Below are positions 15,959-25,829 of a stretch of DNA of 64,000 bases, piece by piece. The notes beneath the pieces are model-generated. The model saw nothing but the letters and a program-made list of their open reading frames with translations, ran no database searches and had not been told where the DNA came from. Each line of letters opens with the position of its first letter. Within the stretch, counting starts at the first letter, position 1. The translations under genes and the position numbers were made by a program. This stretch comes from Flocculibacter collagenilyticus (GTDB taxonomy: Bacteria; Pseudomonadota; Gammaproteobacteria; Enterobacterales; Alteromonadaceae), in assembly GCF_016469335.1 (NCBI RefSeq), contig NZ_CP059888.1, forward strand, positions 3,361,899 to 3,425,898, written 5' to 3'.

Positions 15959-18067
15959 ATGTATCTTTTTGAAGGTTTAAAACAACAAATCACGCAATAT
16001 TTGCCAACTGAGCATATTGAATTAGTGCAACACGCTTATGTCGTTGCCAGAGATGCCCATGAAGGCCAAATGCGTTCAAGTGGCGAACCTTATATTACGC
16101 ACCCAGTTGCCGTGACCAAGATTTTAGCCGACATGCATTTAGACTATGAAACGTTAATGGCGGCATTAATGCATGATGTAATTGAAGATACCGATTACAC
16201 CAAAGAGGATCTCGCTGAATTATTTGGCGCAACCGTTGCTGACTTAGTGGAAGGGGTAAGTAAATTAGAAAAAATTCATTTTGAAAACAAAGAAGAGTTT
16301 CAAACTGAAAACTACCGCAAAATGATTATGGCAATGACCCAAGATATCCGGGTCATTCTCATTAAACTTGCCGACCGTACTCATAACATGCGCACGCTAG
16401 GATCACTTCGCCCGGATAAACGACGACGAATCGCTCGTGAAACTCTTGAAATTTATGCACCAATTGCAAACCGCCTTGGTATTCATGATATAAAGAATGA
16501 ATTAGAAGATCTCGGTTTTCAGGCTCTTTACCCGATGCGATACCGCGCATTAGGATCAGCCGTAAAGCAAGCGCGTGGCAACCGCCGCGAAATAATCAAC
16601 AACATCCAAGCGGAAATAGTAACGCGCATTCAAGATGCAGGCATTGAGTGCCAAGTGTCTGGCCGCGAAAAGCACCGCTATAGTATTTATCGCAAAATGC
16701 TAAACAAGGAGCTAATGTTCAACGAAGTAATGGACATTTATGCTTTCCGCGTTTTAGTTAACGATTTAGATACCTGCTATCGCGTACTTGGCGTAGTACA
16801 CAATTTATATAAGCCCATTGAAACTCGGTTTAAAGATTACATCGCGATTCCTAAAACTAACGGTTATCAATCGCTTCACACCTCCCTTGTTGGCCCTCAT
16901 GGTATTCCGGTTGAAATACAAATTAGAACAGAAGAAATGGACCACATGGCAGACAAAGGGGTCGCTGCTCACTGGCTTTATAAAAAAAGCGGTGATAATG
17001 CCGATACAACTGCCCAGCAACGTGCTCGCCAGTGGATGCAAAGCCTATTAGAGCTACAACAAAGCGCGGGTTCATCCTTTGAGTTTATAGAAAACGTAAA
17101 AACCGATTTATTCCCAGAAGAAATTTACGTGTTCACCCCTGACGGCCGCATTGTAGAATTACCAATGGGTGCAACCCCTGTTGACTTCGCTTACTCGGTT
17201 CATACCGATGTAGGTAATGCATGTGTGGGATCCCGTGTAGACCGTAAACCTCACCCACTTAGTAAACCGCTTGATACTGGGCAAACAGTAGAAATCATTA
17301 CCAGCCCAGGCGTTAAGCCAAACGCTACTTGGTTAAACTTTGTTGTTACCGGAAAAGCACGCTTAGGTATTCGGAATTATTTGAAAAAACAAAAACATGA
17401 CGAAGCACTAAGGTTAGGTAAGCGCTTACTTACATCAGCATTAGGTGATACTAAGTTGGAGGAGATAGAATTAGGGAAAGTGGAGCAAATTTTAGCTGAC
17501 TTTAAACAACCTAATTTAGACGCTTTATTTACTGAAATAGGCCTAGGTAACTTAGTCAGTATTGCAATTGCTCGTCGCTTACAAGGCGATGAAAAAGAAG
17601 AGATTGAAGAAGCAATGCCACGTAAACATACCACACCTATTGTGGGTGCTGAAGGTATGTTGATAACCTATGCTAAATGTTGTCGTCCAATCCCTGGAGA
17701 TGATATTGTGGCTCATGTTAGCCAGGGCAAAGGGTTAACTATCCACCGTGGTGAATGTAGAAATATCAGGGATTGGCAACGTGAGCCCGCCAAGTACTTT
17801 GCGGTCAGCTGGGAAGATACTGGCGAAAAAGAGTTTTACACTGATATTCGTGTAGAGATTATTAATCACCAAGGTGCTTTAGCAAAGCTAACCAACGTTA
17901 TTGCGGCAACTGGCGCTAATATTCAGCATTTAAGTACAGATGAAAAAGAGAGTAATCTATACGTCATCGATATTGAACTAACGTTGAAAAACCGTATACA
18001 TTTAGCGAATGTAATGAGAAAGATCCGCGTGATTGATGACGTTCAACGTGTATATCGTCGTAAATAA
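15959..18067 (+). CDS. spoT: Bifunctional (p)ppGpp synthetase/hydrolase SpoT
   Basis: 702 residues, full length. The hydrolase HD domain is intact (His72, Asp73, Glu76-Asp77 in MHDVIEDTD). The synthetase domain has YRKMLNKE, then DIYAFRVLV and RFKDYIAIPKTNGYQSLHT. The TGS domain starts at IYVFTPDGRIVELP near 385. An ACT domain ends the protein, after the YAKCCRPIPGD zinc/Cys segment. SpoT balances ppGpp in starvation responses. ridA follows after 23 bases, forming the expected stress and metabolism unit. Confidence 0.96.
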   Translation: MYLFEGLKQQITQYLPTEHIELVQHAYVVARDAHEGQMRSSGEPYITHPVAVTKILADMHLDYETLMAALMHDVIEDTDYTKEDLAELFGATVADLVEGVSKLEKIHFENKEEFQTENYRKMIMAMTQDIRVILIKLADRTHNMRTLGSLRPDKRRRIARETLEIYAPIANRLGIHDIKNELEDLGFQALYPMRYRALGSAVKQARGNRREIINNIQAEIVTRIQDAGIECQVSGREKHRYSIYRKMLNKELMFNEVMDIYAFRVLVNDLDTCYRVLGVVHNLYKPIETRFKDYIAIPKTNGYQSLHTSLVGPHGIPVEIQIRTEEMDHMADKGVAAHWLYKKSGDNADTTAQQRARQWMQSLLELQQSAGSSFEFIENVKTDLFPEEIYVFTPDGRIVELPMGATPVDFAYSVHTDVGNACVGSRVDRKPHPLSKPLDTGQTVEIITSPGVKPNATWLNFVVTGKARLGIRNYLKKQKHDEALRLGKRLLTSALGDTKLEEIELGKVEQILADFKQPNLDALFTEIGLGNLVSIAIARRLQGDEKEEIEEAMPRKHTTPIVGAEGMLITYAKCCRPIPGDDIVAHVSQGKGLTIHRGECRNIRDWQREPAKYFAVSWEDTGEKEFYTDIRVEIINHQGALAKLTNVIAATGANIQHLSTDEKESNLYVIDIELTLKNRIHLANVMRKIRVIDDVQRVYRRK

Positions 18068-18090
18068 TAAAATTAAAATAAGAGTGTTTC

Positions 18091-18483
18091 ATGGCAAAAG
18101 TAATTATTAATACTGACAACGCACCTCAAGCGATTGGCACGTACAGCCAAGCGGTAAAAATTGGCACAACCGTTTATCTTTCAGGTCAAATTCCGTTAGT
18201 ACCTGCGACTATGGAAATGGTATCAGAGGAATTTGAAGCACAAGCTAAACAAGTCTTCGAGAACCTACAGGCTGTGTGTGAAGCTGCAGACGGTAATATT
18301 AATGACATGGTAAAAGTGAATATCTTTCTAACTGACTTAGGGCAGTTCGCTACAGTAAACGAAGTAATGAGTCAGTATTTCAACAAGCCGTATCCTGCAC
18401 GTGCAGCCATTGAAGTAAAAGCGTTACCTAAAGGCGCACAAATTGAGATCGACGGCATCATGGAAGTTCCCTCTACTAACTAA
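18091..18483 (+). CDS. ridA: RidA family enamine/imine deaminase
   Basis: 130 residues: [19 protein letters not shown] at the start, LSGQIPL, then [19 protein letters not shown] with the substrate-carboxylate Arg. The enzyme hydrolyses 2-aminoacrylate and other reactive enamines made by pyridoxal phosphate enzymes. An AAGAG site precedes the ATG. It is 23 bases after spoT and probably co-transcribed, an arrangement seen in several gammaproteobacteria. Confidence 0.93.
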   Translation: MAKVIINTDNAPQAIGTYSQAVKIGTTVYLSGQIPLVPATMEMVSEEFEAQAKQVFENLQAVCEAADGNINDMVKVNIFLTDLGQFATVNEVMSQYFNKPYPARAAIEVKALPKGAQIEIDGIMEVPSTN

Positions 18484-18651
18484 GGGGGCTTGAATATTCC
18501 CGCGTAAATATTCGCGTTTAAGTACGCGCGTTTGAGTATTGTTCAAGTTAACAGGCCTCTACTCGCTATGTGATAAGAATCGATTGGCTAAACCAAGTAA
18601 ACTCGTCACATCAAAGAGCAGGGTGACCATTTAGATGAACCATCATGACTA
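18484..18651. repeat. Intergenic region with three imperfect 12-14-base repeats
   Basis: After ridA lie three adjoining related units: GCGTAAATATTC (18502-18513), GCGTTTAAGTACGC (18514-18527) and GCGTTTGAGTATTG (18528-18541). They probably arose by local duplication. No terminator hairpin with a T-run is visible between ridA and the convergent gene. Confidence 0.4.
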
Positions 18652-19593
18652 TTAACGAAGTTTAGTGATTGATAAATATGATACGCGCATAGGATGTGTT
18701 TCAGCATCATAATGAACAGGCTGATACCATAAACGTTGTATTTTTAATGGCGTTTCAGCAGATAAGAGTGGATTGTTGATTACCAACACCTTCCTGTTAT
18801 TGAGATTCGCTTTATTAATCAACGATTGATAATAGCGATAAAATAACTGATCGAATGAGCCATCTTCTAACGCGATACTCAGCCCACTAGCAATAACCTC
18901 TTGTAATTGCGTATTGTCTTTATTTACAAAATAATATGTAGCGGTGGGATACTTAATAATGATGTTTTGCTCTGCCATTACCCCTTCTTTTTTATACCGC
19001 TCCTCTTCAGACCAAATCTCTAATACACTACGAGGAAACATATCAAAACGCCTGTTGATGAGCATTTCAAATAACCCCTTATAAGTACTTGCAGATTGCA
19101 CATCAAACCCAGCATGTTTTAAAATTTCTGTATCAGGCCAGTCATGCCCCTGCCCCACACTAAATTTGCGCAACTGATTTAACGTCGTGCTCTTTGTAAA
19201 TAAATGCTGATTGGCTTTTAAGATTAAAGGAATACGCCAACCAATTAACCCCTTCATAATAGGCACCCTGATTGGAAGAAATTTTTCTTCTCGTTCAATA
19301 GATGTCATAGACCACACAATATCAATACCGCGATTTTTTTCTAACTGTTGAAATGCGCGCCCCTGTGGCATGGCAATTCGACTTGGGATCAATACATATG
19401 CATGTTGTGCTTTTGAAATAGCCAATTCTAAAAGCTGAAGGGTATAATCATGCCTTCTATCAAAGTGACCTTCAGGCCTTGGATAGACTAAAATTTTCTT
19501 AGAAGATGACTCATTGGATTGCGCACTCGCTGAGTGCCAGCAAAAAGTAAGACCGATAAGTGTTATCAAAAATATCATTATTTTGACAATCAT
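18652..19593 (-). CDS. Orphan periplasmic solute-binding-like protein
   Basis: 313 residues with a signal peptide (1-24, ending SASA). The mature part follows the family-3 substrate-binding plan: first lobe strand ILVYPRPEG, helix YTLQLLELAISKA, a hinge near 135, second lobe FSVGQGHDWPDTEILKHAGF and GLFEMLINRRFDMFP. No transporter components are nearby. Proteins like this in Alteromonadales are usually orphans and may feed sensors. It runs antisense between ridA and trmH, which are normally close together, so it looks like an insertion. Ligand unknown. Confidence 0.65.
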   Translation of the reverse strand: MIVKIMIFLITLIGLTFCWHSASAQSNESSSKKILVYPRPEGHFDRRHDYTLQLLELAISKAQHAYVLIPSRIAMPQGRAFQQLEKNRGIDIVWSMTSIEREEKFLPIRVPIMKGLIGWRIPLILKANQHLFTKSTTLNQLRKFSVGQGHDWPDTEILKHAGFDVQSASTYKGLFEMLINRRFDMFPRSVLEIWSEEERYKKEGVMAEQNIIIKYPTATYYFVNKDNTQLQEVIASGLSIALEDGSFDQLFYRYYQSLINKANLNNRKVLVINNPLLSAETPLKIQRLWYQPVHYDAETHPMRVSYLSITKLR

Positions 19594-19725
19594 ATGGCCA
19601 GCACCATAAGTTCAAATATTCATTACCTCAGTGTAGCGGCATTTTTTTAGGTACTAAGATAATTTTGGCAAAATTTCTTTTTAAAAAGTAAACTAGCGCA
19701 TAATTAACATTGATGAGATACCAAC

Positions 19726-20436
19726 ATGACACCTGAACGCTTGCAGCGCATGAATAATATGCTCGACAAACGTCAAACTGACTTAACCATTTGTCTTGAA
19801 GAAGTACATAAACCACATAACCTTTCTGCCATAGTAAGAACGGCCGATGCAATTGGCATTCATCGGGTTCATGCTGTATGGCCAACAGAAAGAATGCGCA
19901 TGTCAGGTGGCACAGCAACAGGCAGTCAAAATTGGGTCAATGTAGTGCGCCATAACACAGTTATCGAAGCAATCACTGAATTAAAAGCGCAAGGCATGCA
20001 AATTCTTGCAACCAACTTATCAGACACCGCGGTCGACTTTCGCGAGGTTGATTACACCAAACCTACTGCTATTTTACTTGGCCAAGAAAAGTTTGGGATC
20101 ACACCTGAAGCGTTAGCAATGGCTGATCAAGATATCATCATCCCTATGGTTGGCATGGTGCAATCTCTAAATGTTTCTGTCGCGAATGCGACGATTCTTT
20201 ATGAAGCACAGCGACAAAGACAGCTAGCTGGTCTATACGATACGCCAACACTAGACAAAAAAGAGCGTGATCGTGTGTTATTTGAAGGTGGTCACCCCAT
20301 TTTTGCAAAAGCGTGTAACCAAAAAGGCCTTCCTTATCCTGAGCTTGATGATGACGGACAAATTATTGCAGATGACAGCTGGTGGAAAAAAATGCAGATG
20401 AATAAAGATGCTTGGCAACATATTGATGACGAGTAA
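19726..20436 (+). CDS. trmH: tRNA (guanosine(18)-2'-O)-methyltransferase
   Basis: 236 residues of the SPOUT superfamily. The conserved motifs are NLSAIVRTADAIG (motif 1, catalytic Arg), ILLGQEKFGI (motif 2) and the trefoil-knot motif 3 MVQSLNVSVANATILYEAQRQR. It methylates the ribose of G18 in the D-loop of many tRNAs. It lies 51 bases before recG, matching the spoT-trmH-recG order of enterobacteria. The ribosome site is weak (GAG). Confidence 0.94.
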   Translation: MTPERLQRMNNMLDKRQTDLTICLEEVHKPHNLSAIVRTADAIGIHRVHAVWPTERMRMSGGTATGSQNWVNVVRHNTVIEAITELKAQGMQILATNLSDTAVDFREVDYTKPTAILLGQEKFGITPEALAMADQDIIIPMVGMVQSLNVSVANATILYEAQRQRQLAGLYDTPTLDKKERDRVLFEGGHPIFAKACNQKGLPYPELDDDGQIIADDSWWKKMQMNKDAWQHIDDE

Positions 20437-20487
20437 AACGATGGTACGTAAGACTTATTTAGCGTAATACATTAATGTTTGAACACT

Positions 20488-22623
20488 ATGAATGAAGTAG
20501 CATCAACCCCACGCGTTGCCCCTTCACGCCTTGCCGCCATTCCTATTACTCAGTTAAAAGGCGTTGGCCCCAAAATGGCTGAGCGTTTGCGTAAAATAGG
20601 GATTGAGCACGTGCAGGACATGCTATTTCATTTACCGTTGCGCTACGAAGACCGCACACAAACCTGTGATATTGCAAAGTTACTGCCCGGATTACATGTC
20701 GCGGTTTGTGGTGAAATAGAAAGTTGTCAGGTTACGCAGGGTCGTCGCCGAACCATGCTGGTTACCATTAAAGACGACACAGGTTATATGCAGCTACGTT
20801 TCTTTCACTTTTCTGCTGCACAAAAAAATAGCTTATCGCTAGGTAAAACCATTAAATGCTTTGGCGAAATTAAACGAGGACAACGCGGATATGAAATTAT
20901 TCATCCGGAGTATTCGTTTATTGGCGCTTCCTCTAAGTCAGATAACGCTTCAACTGAAGAATCACTCACTCCGGTTTATCCGACCACTGATGGCCTTAAA
21001 CAAGCATCACTTCGAAACCTAACCGATGAAGCACTGCATTATTTGCAACAAGGCATGCTGGTTGAGTTATTACCTGATGGACTCTATGACAAACAACTCA
21101 GTATCACCGATGCCTTACGCTTTATCCATCGACCACCGCCAAATGCAAATGTACAAGCGTTAGAGCAAGGACTTCATCCTGCACAGCAGCGGTTAATTTT
21201 AGAAGAGCTACTCGCCCAAAACCTAAGTATGCTGCAACTGCGAAGTCAAACCACTCAATTTCAAGCAGTATCGCTAACAATAAACACTAAGCTTGAACAA
21301 CAGTTTTTAGCACAACTTTCATTTACCCCAACCGATGCACAATGCCGTGTTGTAAAAGAAATTCATAACGATTTGCGCTCGCCTCATCCTATGATGCGAC
21401 TGGTGCAGGGCGATGTGGGCTCTGGAAAAACACTGGTTGCAGCCCTAGCTGCATTAACCGCCATCGGACAAGGCTACCAAGTTGCATTAATGGCCCCAAC
21501 GGAATTACTGGCAGAGCAACATGCTAATAACTTTAAACAATGGTTAGCACCACTAAACGTTAGCGTTGCATGGCTAGCCGGTAAGACCAAAGGAAAAGTA
21601 CGCGAGCAAACCCTCCAAGACATGGCCAGTGGTGATGCACAAATGATTGTCGGCACCCATGCATTGTTTCAAGAGTCCGTTATTTTTAAGAACTTAGCGC
21701 TCATTATTATTGATGAGCAACATCGTTTTGGTGTGCATCAACGCCTTGCATTACGTGAAAAAGGCAAAACTGATATAAGCCAAGGCACTAGCGCACATTT
21801 CCCTCACCAACTGGTGATGACCGCCACCCCCATACCGCGCACCCTTGCTATGACAGCCTATGCCGACTTAGATACATCAATTATTGATGAGTTACCACCC
21901 GGGCGCACACCTATCACCACAGTTGCGGTGCCAGACAATCGCCGCCAACAAATTATTGAGCGTGTGAAACAGTGTTGTTTAACAGAGAGTCGACAAGCAT
22001 ATTGGGTATGCACCCTCATTGAAGAGTCAGACGTTTTACAGTGCCAAGCAGCAGAAGATACTGCACAAAGCTTACAAACAGCGTTACCAGAGCTTAAAAT
22101 CGGATTAGTGCATGGACGTATGAAAGCTGCAGAAAAGCAAGCCATCATGGCAGACTTTAAAGCTGGAAAGCTACACCTATTGGTGGCTACCACGGTAATT
22201 GAGGTAGGGGTCGATGTACCAAACGCGAGCTTAATGATTATTGAAAATCCAGAGCGTCTTGGCTTAGCTCAGCTGCACCAACTACGAGGACGAGTAGGCA
22301 GGGGGTCAGTTGCCTCTCATTGTGTTTTACTTTATCAAGCCCCTTTAACAGTGACTGCACAAAAACGTTTAGGCGTATTACGCGATAGTAACGATGGCTT
22401 TGTAATTGCGCAGCGCGATTTAGAGATTCGGGGCCCCGGAGAAGTATTAGGCACCCGACAAACGGGCTTAGCACAATTACGCATTGCAGATTTACAGCGA
22501 GATGGCCACTTATTACCTCAAGTAAAAAAACTGGCGCATCATTTGTGGCAACATTATCCAGACAACGCCAAATGGATTATGCAACGCTGGATTGCCAACC
22601 GTACTCATTACAGTAATGCATAG
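20488..22623 (+). CDS. recG: ATP-dependent DNA helicase RecG
   Basis: 711 residues from the ATG at 20488. The N-terminal wedge/OB domain carries GVGPKMAERLRKIGI and FHLPLRYEDRT. Helicase motifs are complete: Walker A GDVGSGKTLVA, APTELLAEQH, the RecG-type IIDEQHRFGVHQR box, VMTATPIPRTLAMT, ATTVIEVGVDVPNA and QLRGRVGRG. RecG remodels stalled replication forks and branched DNA. The likely operon partner is trmH. No frameshift or truncation. Confidence 0.96.
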   Translation: MNEVASTPRVAPSRLAAIPITQLKGVGPKMAERLRKIGIEHVQDMLFHLPLRYEDRTQTCDIAKLLPGLHVAVCGEIESCQVTQGRRRTMLVTIKDDTGYMQLRFFHFSAAQKNSLSLGKTIKCFGEIKRGQRGYEIIHPEYSFIGASSKSDNASTEESLTPVYPTTDGLKQASLRNLTDEALHYLQQGMLVELLPDGLYDKQLSITDALRFIHRPPPNANVQALEQGLHPAQQRLILEELLAQNLSMLQLRSQTTQFQAVSLTINTKLEQQFLAQLSFTPTDAQCRVVKEIHNDLRSPHPMMRLVQGDVGSGKTLVAALAALTAIGQGYQVALMAPTELLAEQHANNFKQWLAPLNVSVAWLAGKTKGKVREQTLQDMASGDAQMIVGTHALFQESVIFKNLALIIIDEQHRFGVHQRLALREKGKTDISQGTSAHFPHQLVMTATPIPRTLAMTAYADLDTSIIDELPPGRTPITTVAVPDNRRQQIIERVKQCCLTESRQAYWVCTLIEESDVLQCQAAEDTAQSLQTALPELKIGLVHGRMKAAEKQAIMADFKAGKLHLLVATTVIEVGVDVPNASLMIIENPERLGLAQLHQLRGRVGRGSVASHCVLLYQAPLTVTAQKRLGVLRDSNDGFVIAQRDLEIRGPGEVLGTRQTGLAQLRIADLQRDGHLLPQVKKLAHHLWQHYPDNAKWIMQRWIANRTHYSNA

Positions 22624-22741
22624 CGCTATTTTCATTCGTAAGTAGATATTATTCAAGGTATTCACATTCAGCAAACTCACCGAAATTGAGCTATGCTTTT
22701 TATCATTCTGATTGTCGAATACGAACCATTTTATCAACACT

Positions 22742-24019
22742 ATGGATGCTAAACGCGTTTTAATTATTGAAGACAGTGTCGCTATTGCTAAGATTCAAAA
22801 ACATATTTGTAAATTATGTGGATTTGAAGCCGACATAGCGATTAGCCTTCAAGAAGCTCGGCAGCTTTATGAAAAAGCAGACATCCCCTATTTTGTTGCT
22901 ATCGTAGACTACGCCCTACCCGATGCCAATAATGGTGAGGCCATCGACTTTACCATTGAAAAACACATACCCAGCATCGTGATGACAGGTATGTTATCCA
23001 ATGAAATTCGTGATGATATTTTAAAACGTCCTGTTGTTGATTACATTCCAAAAGAAAACCGACAAGTTTACGACTATTTAAAACATTTGTTGACACAACT
23101 GCCTGAAAATCAACACATAAAAGTATTAGTGGTCGATGACTCGCTTCCTGCGCGTATGCACATAGTACGTTTATTAGAGCGCCAGTATTTTCAAGTACTT
23201 CAAGCTGAAAATGGTGAAGATGCATTAATAGCGTTAAGCCAACACCCTGATATCTCGGTGGTGATCACAGATCAGGAAATGCCTAAGTTAAGTGGCATAG
23301 AATTAACCAGAGAAATACGTCAAAAATATTCTATTGAAAGAATGGTGATCATTGGCGTATCTGGCGCAGATAATAACTCGCTATCAGCTCGTTTTATTAA
23401 AAATGGTGCAAACGATTATTTGCGCAAACCGTTTTGTGCTGAAGAGTTTTATTGCCGTATTTTTCAAAACATCACCTATATCAAAAATATTCGCACTATT
23501 AGACGACAAGCCAATTATGATTATTTAACAGACTTACCTAATCGGCGGTACTTTTTTACGAAAGCTGAAAAATTTATGAAAAATACTCAGCTGAACACCG
23601 TATGCACTGCCATTATGGATATCGATCACTTTAAGGCGGTGAACGACACATTTGGGCATGATGCAGGCGATGAGGCTCTAAAGCATGTAGCTAATATTTT
23701 AGCTAGCCATTTTGATAAGGAGTTCATTGCTCGGTTTGGCGGAGAGGAGTTTTGCGTTTGTTTTAAACAAGATCAAATGGAACAAGCACATTCACGCTTA
23801 GACACATTTCGCACAGACATCGCGAACAGCCAAATACGCCACCAAAAAGATCAGATTTGTTTAACTATCAGCATTGGCTTAATCAGTAGTCGCAATAAGA
23901 ATATTAACCTGCTGATTTCAGAAGCAGACAAGTGCCTCTATCAAGCGAAAGAGGCAGGCCGTAATCAAGTGGTCGCCCTTGCCATCGATGATAACAACGA
24001 CGATCAGGGAGAAGACTAA
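22742..24019 (+). CDS. Response regulator with two receiver domains and a GGDEF domain
   Basis: 425 residues from the ATG at 22742. Receiver 1 (about 4-125) has IIEDS, the phosphoacceptor in VDYALPD and the lysine in YIPKE. Receiver 2 (about 135-258) has VVDDS, TDQEMP and the lysine in LRKPF. The diguanylate cyclase domain (about 265-415) has the intact signature GGEEF (333-337), so it should make cyclic di-GMP. The usual RxxD inhibitory site ahead of it is absent. No histidine kinase is adjacent. It stands alone after recG. Confidence 0.9.
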   Translation: MDAKRVLIIEDSVAIAKIQKHICKLCGFEADIAISLQEARQLYEKADIPYFVAIVDYALPDANNGEAIDFTIEKHIPSIVMTGMLSNEIRDDILKRPVVDYIPKENRQVYDYLKHLLTQLPENQHIKVLVVDDSLPARMHIVRLLERQYFQVLQAENGEDALIALSQHPDISVVITDQEMPKLSGIELTREIRQKYSIERMVIIGVSGADNNSLSARFIKNGANDYLRKPFCAEEFYCRIFQNITYIKNIRTIRRQANYDYLTDLPNRRYFFTKAEKFMKNTQLNTVCTAIMDIDHFKAVNDTFGHDAGDEALKHVANILASHFDKEFIARFGGEEFCVCFKQDQMEQAHSRLDTFRTDIANSQIRHQKDQICLTISIGLISSRNKNINLLISEADKCLYQAKEAGRNQVVALAIDDNNDDQGED

Positions 24020-24045
24020 CTCCATAGCGCAGCAATGATGAACTG

Positions 24046-24933
24046 CTATTTTCGCTTCAATTTAAAGTAAGCATCCAAACTATATACAATTAAGCCAAAC
24101 CAAATAAAGCCAAACGACACCCAGCGATCTTGCCCTACTACTTCACCATACACAAACACACCTAAAATAAACATTAAGCTAGGTCCAATATATTGGAAAA
24201 AGCCCATGGTTGAGTATTGCAAACGTCTTGCCCCACCAATAAAACACAGCAACGGTGCGGTGGTAACAATCCCCGTTGCAATTAGCAGCCCGTTCACAAT
24301 CCAGTTATTTTGAGTGATATCAGACGTGTTACTATCGATGTAACCCCACCAATAAAATAACGCTAATGGAAGTAAGAATAGAGATTCAAATAATAGCCCT
24401 GTAACAGCATCAACAGACACTTTTTTACGCAGTAATCCATAAATGGCAAACGAACCCGCTAATGCAAATGAAATAACAGGAAATGATCCAAAAGAAACTA
24501 GCTGAATCACAACACCACTAAACGCACTAAATACCGCAAACTTTTGCCAGCCATTTAAACGCTCCCCAAGGAACATCATCCCCAATAATACGTTTAATAA
24601 GGGGTTAATATAATAACCTAAGCTTGCATCTAACATATGCTCATTATTAACGGCCCAAATGAACATTCCCCAGTTAAAGCCAAGCAAACAAGCGCTTAGT
24701 GCCAATACCGCCAATTGTTTTGGCTGCCTTAACATAACTTGAACTTTAGACCAATGTTTAGCAACTAGCATAAACACTACTAACAGTGCACTTGACCAAA
24801 CAACGCGATGCACCAAAATTTCTATTGCATCAATACTATCAATTAGCTTGAAATAGATTGGCGCCAATCCCCACATCACATATGCTGCAATGGCAAATAT
24901 CGCACCCTTTTTTTGTTCCGCACTAATCGACAT
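24046..24933 (-). CDS. rarD: RarD-type EamA/DMT permease
   Basis: 295 residues, ten predicted membrane helices. The RarD signature is visible: YVMWGLAPIYFKL in helix 1, EILVHRVVWS, NWGMFIWAVN, and LGYYINPLLNVLLG. Members of this family are exporters of uncertain substrate (chloramphenicol sensitivity in the original mutant). The ATG at 24931-24933 has GAGAG upstream. In E. coli rarD is next to yigI and recQ; the same trio is present here, with no pldA. Confidence 0.9.
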   Translation of the reverse strand: MSISAEQKKGAIFAIAAYVMWGLAPIYFKLIDSIDAIEILVHRVVWSSALLVVFMLVAKHWSKVQVMLRQPKQLAVLALSACLLGFNWGMFIWAVNNEHMLDASLGYYINPLLNVLLGMMFLGERLNGWQKFAVFSAFSGVVIQLVSFGSFPVISFALAGSFAIYGLLRKKVSVDAVTGLLFESLFLLPLALFYWWGYIDSNTSDITQNNWIVNGLLIATGIVTTAPLLCFIGGARRLQYSTMGFFQYIGPSLMFILGVFVYGEVVGQDRWVSFGFIWFGLIVYSLDAYFKLKRK

Positions 24934-25116
24934 CAAGGCTCTCTTTATTAAATACTGTTAATACATTAGGTAATTAAACTGGCTTTCAGCCTAACTATTG
25001 AGGCCGCGATTTTAGTGCCTAACCTTGTCACACTCAAGTTAAAAAAACTAATCGCTAATTAATGTTTCACCTCAGGTAAACGCGGCATTCGTTTTGTATA
25101 TTTTTCTGAATTAACA

Positions 25117-25578
25117 TTAGCCTAAAATATAAGTCCCCGTACCAAAAGCGATATGCTTTCCGTCACTGTTGTGCAACTCCATTCTACACACTGCCACTTT
25201 GCTTCCGCTACGAATGACTTTCGCCGTTGCAATAAACTTGTCTCCTTTACCGGGCCTTAAATAGTCAGTGCGTAAATCGATTGTACCCATATTGGTTAGT
25301 CGATTAGCGATATATTCAGGTGATGATGACTCAAATTTTTCAATTTCATTTGCCACTGCCACGAGTCCACCAACCGTATCCAGAACGGCCGCGGTTACAC
25401 CACCGTGTAAGATTTTCTTTAATGGATTACCGATAAAATTATCTTGCCAGTCGAAGTGAATTTCGGCATAACTGGCATTTACATCAACTACGTTAAAGCC
25501 CAGCATTTGGTTAAATGGCATTGCGTTAAATAACTTGGCAGCGGTTTCACACAATTGCTTTTGGTTTATATTGTCCAT
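25117..25578 (-). CDS. yigI: YigI-type acyl-CoA thioesterase
   Basis: 153 residues of hot-dog fold. The active-site region is LHGGVTAAVLDTVGGLVA, followed by TIDLRTDYLRPG and AFGTGTYIL. YigI-type enzymes hydrolyse medium- and long-chain acyl-CoA. Gene order rarD-yigI-recQ supports the assignment over other PaaI-like thioesterases. It precedes rarD on the same strand with a 183-base gap. Confidence 0.85.
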   Translation of the reverse strand: MDNINQKQLCETAAKLFNAMPFNQMLGFNVVDVNASYAEIHFDWQDNFIGNPLKKILHGGVTAAVLDTVGGLVAVANEIEKFESSSPEYIANRLTNMGTIDLRTDYLRPGKGDKFIATAKVIRSGSKVAVCRMELHNSDGKHIAFGTGTYILG

Positions 25579-25829
25579 ATTTTTACTCTATGCTTTTTAT
25601 TATTTAGGCTAACTGTAGCAGGTTAATCATAAAAATAGTGTATTAACTCTATTTAACTTGAGCTCGAAATAATGAATGCTGCAAATAACTAAGAAGTTCA
25701 AAAATAGCCGTTTGGTGCGGCTTTGCTTATCCCTAGCTCAGGTTAGTTAATGTCAATTGTGGTCAACCGCTAAAATTCAAGCTTTTACTAACGACAAATA
25801 AACCTAACTCATTTAGAATAGCGCTCATT

